This document shows, in pieces, positions 58,881-64,000 of a DNA stretch of 64,000 bases. Source of the stretch: Actinomycetospora lemnae. GTDB lineage: Bacteria; Actinomycetota; Actinomycetes; Mycobacteriales; Pseudonocardiaceae. The number at the start of each line of letters is the position of its first letter. The first letter of the stretch is position 1. The notes under the pieces were generated by a model that ran no database searches, was not told the DNA's origin, and saw nothing but the letters and a program-made list of their open reading frames with translations. The DNA is taken from NCBI RefSeq assembly GCF_028737315.1, contig NZ_JAQZAO010000013.1, positions 62,001-126,000 of the forward strand, read 5' to 3'. The translations under genes and the position numbers were made by a program.

Positions 58881-60053
58881 ATGGACGAGGAGGCACCGGC
58901 TGATCGGTACGCGAGACGGTGGGACGCGCTGTCGGTGCTGCTCGTCGTCGCCGTCCTCGGCGGACTGACGCTGGTCAGCCGGTCCGACACCGGGGCCTCG
59001 TTCGCGTCGATCGTCGCCGACGGTGGCGTCGTCCTCGCCGCCTGCGTGCTGGTGCCGGTGCTGATCCGCTGGCCCGTGCCCGGAGCGCTGGCCATGGCCG
59101 CGCTGGCCGCGGTGTCCCCCGCGGGGACGCCGGCGGCGTCGATCGCCGTGCTCAGGGTGGCGTCGCAGCGGCCGTTGCCGGTCGCGGTCGGGGTGGCGGC
59201 GGCCAGCGCGGTCGCCCACGCACTCCTGGGGATCCTGCGCCCGATCCCGGGCCTGCCCTACGGCTGGTTCCTCGTGATCGACGCGGCGGTGCACGCCGCG
59301 CTCGTCGCCTGGGGTGCGCTGATCCGGCTCCGACACGTCGCGCGCTGCGAGCGGGAGCGGCGCGCCGAGGAGGAGCAGGCGGAGCGCGTCGCCGCTGCCC
59401 GCCGGCAGGAGCGCACGATGATCGCGCGCGAGATGCACGACGTCCTCGGGCACCGGCTCTCGCTGGTCGCCGCGTCCGCCGGGGCGCTCGAGTACCGGCC
59501 CGACGCGCCCGCGGAGCAGATCGCCCACGCAGCCGGAGTCGTGCGCGCCGGGGTGCACCAGGCGCTGGAGGAGCTGCGGGAGGTCATCGGGGTGCTGCGC
59601 GCCGACGACCTGGTCGGCAGCGCCGGGGGCTCCGGCGGGTCCGGCAGCTCGGACGGGGAGGCTCGGCCGCAGCCGACGCTCGCGGGGCTGCCAGCGCTGG
59701 TCGGCGAGTCCCGGGACGCCGGGCTCGCCGTCGAGCTCGACGACCGCACCGAGGGCACGCCACCGGAGACCCTCGGCCGCACCGCCTACCGCATCGTCCA
59801 GGAGGGGCTGACGAACGCGCGCCGCCACGCCGCAGGGTTGCCGGTGCGCGTGGTCGTCGAGGGGGAGGCGGGCGAGGCGCTGCGGGTCGAGCTCCGCAAC
59901 CGGCTGCCGTCCGGGCCGTCGACCTCCGACCGTCGCGGCACCGGCCTCGTCGGCCTCGCCGAGCGCGCCGCGTCGGTGGGCGGGCGCCTCGACCACGGCA
60001 CGACCGCCGACGGCGACTTCCGCCTCGCGGCCGAACTACCGTGGCCGCCGTGA
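58881..60053 (+). CDS. DesK-type sensor histidine kinase
   Basis: A 390-residue kinase. Four to five membrane helices (18-145) are followed by the HisKA_3 box with His186 in REMHDVLGHRLS and a HATPase domain (TNARRHAAGLP, GTGLVGLAERA). The type is usual in actinobacteria, where it pairs with a NarL-type regulator. The ATG at 58881 has TACTCT seven bases before it, so a leaderless transcript is possible. Its stop overlaps the regulator GTG by four bases. Confidence 0.92.
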   Translation: MDEEAPADRYARRWDALSVLLVVAVLGGLTLVSRSDTGASFASIVADGGVVLAACVLVPVLIRWPVPGALAMAALAAVSPAGTPAASIAVLRVASQRPLPVAVGVAAASAVAHALLGILRPIPGLPYGWFLVIDAAVHAALVAWGALIRLRHVARCERERRAEEEQAERVAAARRQERTMIAREMHDVLGHRLSLVAASAGALEYRPDAPAEQIAHAAGVVRAGVHQALEELREVIGVLRADDLVGSAGGSGGSGSSDGEARPQPTLAGLPALVGESRDAGLAVELDDRTEGTPPETLGRTAYRIVQEGLTNARRHAAGLPVRVVVEGEAGEALRVELRNRLPSGPSTSDRRGTGLVGLAERAASVGGRLDHGTTADGDFRLAAELPWPP

Positions 60054-60706
60054 GCTCGCCGGACGAGATCCGTGTGCTCGTCGTCGACGACGACGCCCTC
60101 GTGCGCGGGGCGCTGACGATGATGCTCGACGGCGCCGACGGTCTCCGCGTGGTGGGCGAGGCCGCGGACGGCGACGAGGTGCCCGCCCTCGTCGACGCCC
60201 ACGCCCCGCACGTCGTGCTCATGGACCTCCGCATGTCGCGCGTCGGCGGGCTGGCGGCGACGAAGCGGCTGCGGGAGCGCTCCGACCCGCCCGAGGTCCT
60301 CGTGCTCACGACCTTCGACAGCGACGAGAACGTCCTGCACGCCCTGCGCGCGGGCGCGAGCGGGTTCCTGCTCAAGGACACGGCGCCCGCGCAGATCGTC
60401 GAGGCCGTGCACCGCGTCGCGGCCGGCGACCCGATGCTGTCGCCGACCGTCACCCGCCGCCTCATGGACCGGGCCGGCGCCGACGAGACCAGCCGCGAGC
60501 GGGCGCGCGCGGCCCTGCGCCGGCTGAGCGAGCGCGAGCACGACGTGGCGGTGGCGATCGCGCGCGGCCGGTCGAACGCCGAGATCGCGTCCGAGGCGTA
60601 CATGAGCCTGTCGACGGTCAAGGCGCACGTGTCCCACGTGCTGGCGAAGCTCGACCTCGAGAACCGCACGCAGATCGCGCTCCTGGTCCACGACGCGGAG
60701 CGGTGA
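60050..60706 (+). CDS. NarL/FixJ-family response regulator
   Basis: A 218-residue regulator. The receiver domain has the acidic VVDDDA, the phospho-acceptor Asp59 in VLMDLRM and Lys in FLLKDTAP. The LuxR-type helix-turn-helix at the end has LSEREHDVAVAIARGRSNAEIASEAYMS. GTG start overlaps the kinase stop. Target genes unknown; the small gene 84 bases downstream may be one. Confidence 0.93.
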   Translation: MSSPDEIRVLVVDDDALVRGALTMMLDGADGLRVVGEAADGDEVPALVDAHAPHVVLMDLRMSRVGGLAATKRLRERSDPPEVLVLTTFDSDENVLHALRAGASGFLLKDTAPAQIVEAVHRVAAGDPMLSPTVTRRLMDRAGADETSRERARAALRRLSEREHDVAVAIARGRSNAEIASEAYMSLSTVKAHVSHVLAKLDLENRTQIALLVHDAER

Positions 60707-60790
60707 GCGCGAGGTTGGCGGAACCGCACCCGGCATGGCGCGGTGATCGCTAGCGTGGGGGCCGTCGGCGAGGTGGAGGAGGGACGGCTC

Positions 60791-61129
60791 ATGACCCAGC
60801 CCCTGCCCGTGGGTGGCGGGGCCTTCACCGTCGACATCACCCGGGCGCCCGAGGCGATCCGGGAGTTGGAACAGGCTCGGGGTGAGCTGGAGAGCATCAA
60901 GAAGGCCGCTCGTCTCCTCGCTCACATCGATCCGCCGGCCAACGATCAGGTGTCCATCGACGCCGCGAGGGTGCTGGGGCTGAAAGCATCTGAGGGCCCT
61001 GGCTCCTTGGCTGTCGCCCTCGAGCAGGGCATCGACGAGATCTCGAGATTGATCGAGCAGTTGCGGGTCGGCTTTGAGATGTATCAGCAGGCTGAGGCGG
61101 AGGCCGAGTCGCGATACCGCCGCTCATGA
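60791..61129 (+). CDS. small helical WXG100-like protein
   Basis: A 112-residue protein, mostly two long helices (IRELEQARGELESIKKAARLL and LEQGIDEISRLIEQLRVGFE) separated by a VLGLKASEGPGS turn. The pattern recalls small WXG/ESX-type secretion partners, but a WXG motif itself is not present. The ATG has GGAGGAGGGA six bases upstream. It is coupled by ATGA to a DUF3558-type lipoprotein gene, a pairing seen in actinobacteria. The role is unknown. Confidence 0.68.
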   Translation: MTQPLPVGGGAFTVDITRAPEAIRELEQARGELESIKKAARLLAHIDPPANDQVSIDAARVLGLKASEGPGSLAVALEQGIDEISRLIEQLRVGFEMYQQAEAEAESRYRRS

Positions 61130-61692
61130 TCCGGACAAGTGCGCTGGTGGGCCTGGTCGTGCTCCTCGCAGCGTGTGCGACCCAGCAGGCCCCGCCGCCG
61201 GCGCCGCCTGATCCACGATTCGGCGCTCCCACCGTGGCCGCGCCTCGCGATGTGCGTTCATTCGGCAATGACCCGTGTACGGGGCCGCTGACGGCGCCCG
61301 ACTGGGACACCATGGGAATCTCATCGATCGGGGTCGCCGAGACGGCACCGACCGGCGATCGCTGGTGCGTTCGCCGCGGTTCGACGGGCGATCGCTCGGT
61401 GTCGCTCACGGTCGTTGCTGCTCGGGACGTGCTCGTCGATACGTATCGCGTACGCCAGTTCCCGCTGTTCCGAGAGGTGGTCATCGGCGGGCTGCCGGCG
61501 GCGGTCGAGCAAAGCTCTCCGGATTCCGTGTCCTGCTCGGTCACGGTCGGGACCGCCCAGGACCAGGGCTTCATCGTCGATTATTCGGAGTACGAGTTCC
61601 GCCCCGACGGGCGGCCTGACGACCCGTGCGGCCGGGCCCAGCGAGTGGCCGAGCGGGTCGTCGCCGCCCTCCCCCCGCTCCCCGCCAAGTAG
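61126..61692 (+). CDS. DUF3558-type lipoprotein
   Basis: A 188-residue lipoprotein. The signal ends in the lipobox LLAAC (about 13-17), with a proline-rich stretch next (QQAPPPAPPDP). Then comes the DUF3558 fold with Cys pairs (DPCTGP, RWCVRR, VSCSV, DPCGRA). Such proteins are surface-attached and often coupled to small helical proteins. The ATG overlaps the previous stop (ATGA), so both come from one transcript. The function is unknown. Confidence 0.82.
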   Translation: MIRTSALVGLVVLLAACATQQAPPPAPPDPRFGAPTVAAPRDVRSFGNDPCTGPLTAPDWDTMGISSIGVAETAPTGDRWCVRRGSTGDRSVSLTVVAARDVLVDTYRVRQFPLFREVVIGGLPAAVEQSSPDSVSCSVTVGTAQDQGFIVDYSEYEFRPDGRPDDPCGRAQRVAERVVAALPPLPAK

Positions 61693-61728
61693 CACCGGCT
61701 TCCCGAGGACACGGGTCGCCACCCCCGC

Positions 61729-62670
61729 CTACGGCACCAGCAGCGTCTTCCCCACCGTCGTCCGGGCGGCGATGGCGGCGTGGGCGTCGGCGGCCCGGGA
61801 CAGCGGGAAGGTCTGGCCGATCACCGGGCGGTACCGACCCGCGGCGGCCTCGGCCAGCGTCCTCTCGACGGCGGCGCGGCGGGTGGCGCGGTCGAGGCGG
61901 GGGAGGTCGGTCAGCCCGATCACGGTGATCCGGCGGCGGGCGGCCTGGTCGGGATCCGGGGACGCGAACTCCCCGCCCGCGGTCCCGTAGGAGACGAAGC
62001 GGCCGCCGTCGGCGACCAGCCCGGACGCCGCCCGGCCCAGCGCGCCACCGGCGCCGTCGAGCACCGCGTCGACCGGGGCCACCGACCCCGTCCACGACGC
62101 CTCGCCGTAGTCGACGACCTCCGCCGCGCCGAGCGTCCGCAGCAGCGACGTCTTCGCCTCCCCGCGCGCGGCCGCGACGACCTGCACGCCCCGGCGCACC
62201 AGCTCCTGCACCAGCAGCACCCCCGCGCCGCCGGCCGCCGCGGCCACGAGCACGCGGGAAGGCGTCCCGACGGCGTCGAGCAGCGACTGCAGCGTCGGGC
62301 CGTCGTGCAGCAGTGCCACCGCCTGCTGGTCGGTCAGCGCGCCGGGCACCGGGATCAGCTCGGACTCCGCCACGACGGCCCGCTGCGCGTAGCCGCCGAC
62401 CGGGATCTCCGCGCCGCCGACGTCCTGCTTGGTGTCGGCGACGACCCGCCGTCCCGCGGCCCGCCCGACGACCCCGCTGCCGGGCACGTACGGCGGGCGG
62501 ACGGGGAAGAAGTCCTCGCCCCAGCCCGAGCGCAGTAGCGTGTCCAGGAACATCACGTCGGACGCCGTCACCTCGATCACCGCCTCGCCCGGTCCGGGCG
62601 TCGGGTCCGCGACGGTCGCGGACCGCAGCACCTCGGGTCCGCCGAATCTGTCCACCTGCACCACGTCCAT
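61729..62670 (-). CDS. quinone-oxidoreductase-like MDR protein
   Basis: A 313-residue medium-chain dehydrogenase/reductase of the quinone reductase type. It has the GroES-like N-terminal half, no structural-zinc Cys set, and the NADPH-binding AAAAGGAGVLLVQEL (about 143-157). It would reduce quinones or alpha,beta-unsaturated carbonyls with NADPH. It is a single gene, convergent with the DUF3558-type gene and divergent from recC. Confidence 0.9.
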   Translation of the reverse strand: MDVVQVDRFGGPEVLRSATVADPTPGPGEAVIEVTASDVMFLDTLLRSGWGEDFFPVRPPYVPGSGVVGRAAGRRVVADTKQDVGGAEIPVGGYAQRAVVAESELIPVPGALTDQQAVALLHDGPTLQSLLDAVGTPSRVLVAAAAGGAGVLLVQELVRRGVQVVAAARGEAKTSLLRTLGAAEVVDYGEASWTGSVAPVDAVLDGAGGALGRAASGLVADGGRFVSYGTAGGEFASPDPDQAARRRITVIGLTDLPRLDRATRRAAVERTLAEAAAGRYRPVIGQTFPLSRAADAHAAIAARTTVGKTLLVP

Positions 62671-62834
62671 GCCGCGAGCGTCGAGGCTGGACGAAGGTCG
62701 AGGTCAAGCGACGAGGTCGAGCGACACGGGTGCCCGGGACGCGGGAGCGTCGGACTGCTCGTCTAGCGTCGGCGGCACCGGTGATCGGCCGGGCGACCGG
62801 CCGGGGAACGGGCGAGCCAGGGGGAGGTGCGGGC

Positions 62835-64000
62835 GTGCTCCACGTGCACCGGGCCGAGCGGGCGGACCGGCTCGTCGAGGCCCTCGCCGACGTGCTCGCC
62901 GACCCGCTGGACGACCCGTTCGAGGCCGAGCTCGTCGCCGTGCCCACGCGGGGGATCGAGCGCTGGCTCGCACAGCGGCTGTCGCACCGGCTGGGGGTCA
63001 CCGGGGGCGACGACGGGGTGTGCGCCAACGTCGTCTTCCCCTCGCCCGCCGAGGTCGTGGCCCGGGTGCTGCAAGTCCCCGAGGACGACCCGTGGCGCGC
63101 GGAGCGGCTGGTCTGGCCGTTGCTGGAGACCATCGACGCCTGCGCCGACGAGCCCTGGTGCGCGCCGCTCGGGACGTTCCTGGGCGTCGGCGACCCCACG
63201 GGCACGCGCAAGGGCCGGCGGTTCGCGGCTGCCCGGCACCTCGCGCGCCTGTTCACCCGCTACGCCGACCACCGGCCCGCGCTCGTCCGGGCCTGGGCGC
63301 AGGGCGACGACGCGGGCACGCCGGCGGATCTGCGCTGGCAGCCCGAGCTCTGGCGCCGGCTGCGCGCGCGGCTGGGGGCGGCGAGCCCGGCGGAGACGGT
63401 CGCCGACGTCCCCGTGCCCACCGGTTTCCCCGCACGGCTGAGCCTCTTCGGGGCCACCCGCCTCTCGGACACCGAGCTGACCGTCCTCGACGCCCTGGCC
63501 GTCGACCACGACGTGCACCTCTGGCTGCCGCACCCCTCGCCGGCGCTCTGGTCGCACCTCGAGGGCCGCACCGCCGAGCGGCGCGCCGACGACGCGAGCG
63601 CGCAGGCGGTGGCCCACCCGCTGCTCGCGAGCCTCGGCCGCGACGTCCGCGAGCTGCAGCTGCGCCTCGCCCGTCCCGGACGTGCCACCCGTACCGATCA
63701 CCACCACGCCGCCGCGCCGACGCCGACCACGCTGCTCGGCCGGCTGCAGGACGACCTGCGCCACGACCGCGCCCCGTCCGCGCGCCCGGCCGTCGACGAC
63801 GGCAGCATCCGCATCCACCGCTGCCACGGGCCGGACCGCCAGGTCGAGGTGCTGCGCGAGACGATCCTCGGCCTCCTGCGCGCCGACCCGACGCTCGAGC
63901 CGCGCGACGTCATCGTCCTGTGTCCCGACATCGAGACGTTCGCCCCGCTCGTCACCGCGGCCTTCGGCCCGGGCGACGGCGAGGAGGCGTCGCACCCGGG
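62835..64000 (+). CDS. recC: exodeoxyribonuclease V gamma subunit, 5' part
   Basis: The frame opens at GTG 62835 with GGGGGAGG upstream and runs off the right edge after 388 codons. It carries VPTRGIERWLAQRLSHRLG near residue 37, then EVVARVLQVPEDDPWRAERLVWPLLE and IRIHRCHGPDRQVEVLRETIL near 323, all RecC hallmarks. RecC recognises Chi and holds the RecB and RecD helicases; recB and recD should lie just beyond the edge. This would be the chromosomal end-resection complex, separate from the island's AddA/AddB-like pair. Confidence 0.88.
   Translation, partial: MLHVHRAERADRLVEALADVLADPLDDPFEAELVAVPTRGIERWLAQRLSHRLGVTGGDDGVCANVVFPSPAEVVARVLQVPEDDPWRAERLVWPLLETIDACADEPWCAPLGTFLGVGDPTGTRKGRRFAAARHLARLFTRYADHRPALVRAWAQGDDAGTPADLRWQPELWRRLRARLGAASPAETVADVPVPTGFPARLSLFGATRLSDTELTVLDALAVDHDVHLWLPHPSPALWSHLEGRTAERRADDASAQAVAHPLLASLGRDVRELQLRLARPGRATRTDHHHAAAPTPTTLLGRLQDDLRHDRAPSARPAVDDGSIRIHRCHGPDRQVEVLRETILGLLRADPTLEPRDVIVLCPDIETFAPLVTAAFGPGDGEEASHP

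Noticed and set aside
1-64000. CRISPR arrays, rRNA, tRNA or insertion sequences
   Set aside because: No regularly spaced repeats, no rRNA or tRNA signature and no transposase-like protein were found on either strand.

Overview
The window is a GC-rich (roughly 70-73%), densely packed actinobacterial chromosome segment. It has many GTG starts and many 1-4 base stop/start overlaps. The gene content fits a member of the Pseudonocardiales or a close relative: mycofactocin-type short-chain dehydrogenases (SDRs), an AfsR/SARP-type regulator, a TipA-type MerR regulator, a stand-alone LigD polymerase domain, a DUF3558 lipoprotein and RecC. The order is inferred from gene content only; no 16S gene, tRNA or CRISPR array was found.

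Layout. 1-9.25 kb: core and accessory metabolism. It holds a MoxR ATPase with a mycofactocin-type SDR, a multi-pass M28 peptidase, small enzymes, a TMEM175-like channel, a PEBP protein, ACC deaminase (acdS) and another SDR. About 9.5-23.5 kb: a genomic island of foreign composition, AT-richer at its ends. It carries a C5-methyltransferase/Vsr/Eco29kI-like restriction set, an AddA-like/AddB-like helicase-nuclease pair, a small PD-(D/E)XK nuclease, a badly decayed NERD-helicase gene, and a second restriction-modification set with an EVE-domain protein. No integrase or tRNA attachment site was recognised. 23.5-38 kb: a MOSC protein, a second mycofactocin-type SDR, a GH172-type hydrolase, two TetR regulators with recognisable divergent operators, an ABC exporter, KptA, LigD-Pol and a P450.

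38-46 kb: a divergent transporter/catabolic locus. An MFS permease faces eight tightly coupled genes: an alpha/beta hydrolase with an extra N-terminal domain, a metallo-beta-lactamase (MBL) fold hydrolase, two beta-hydroxyacid dehydrogenases, a cupin, two carboxymuconolactone-decarboxylase-type proteins and an FCD GntR regulator. The content suggests degradation of a lactone or other cyclic acid, but the substrate is unknown. 46-52.4 kb: a GAF-GGDEF protein, then a possible LysR-led catabolic operon (MetE-like protein, FAH-family hydrolase, MBL hydrolase, amidohydrolase). 52.4-64 kb: a QueA-like protein with an SDR, MerR/TipA and SARP regulators whose 3' ends overlap, a tautomerase, a cupin, a DesK-type two-component pair, a small helical protein coupled to a DUF3558 lipoprotein, a quinone oxidoreductase, and the 5' part of recC running off the right edge.

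A short palindrome-containing repeat occurs three times, each time between convergent genes (4.2, 32.6 and 34.1 kb). It may act as a bidirectional terminator. The most unusual material is the island's nuclease-helicase operon and the eight-gene catabolic operon.
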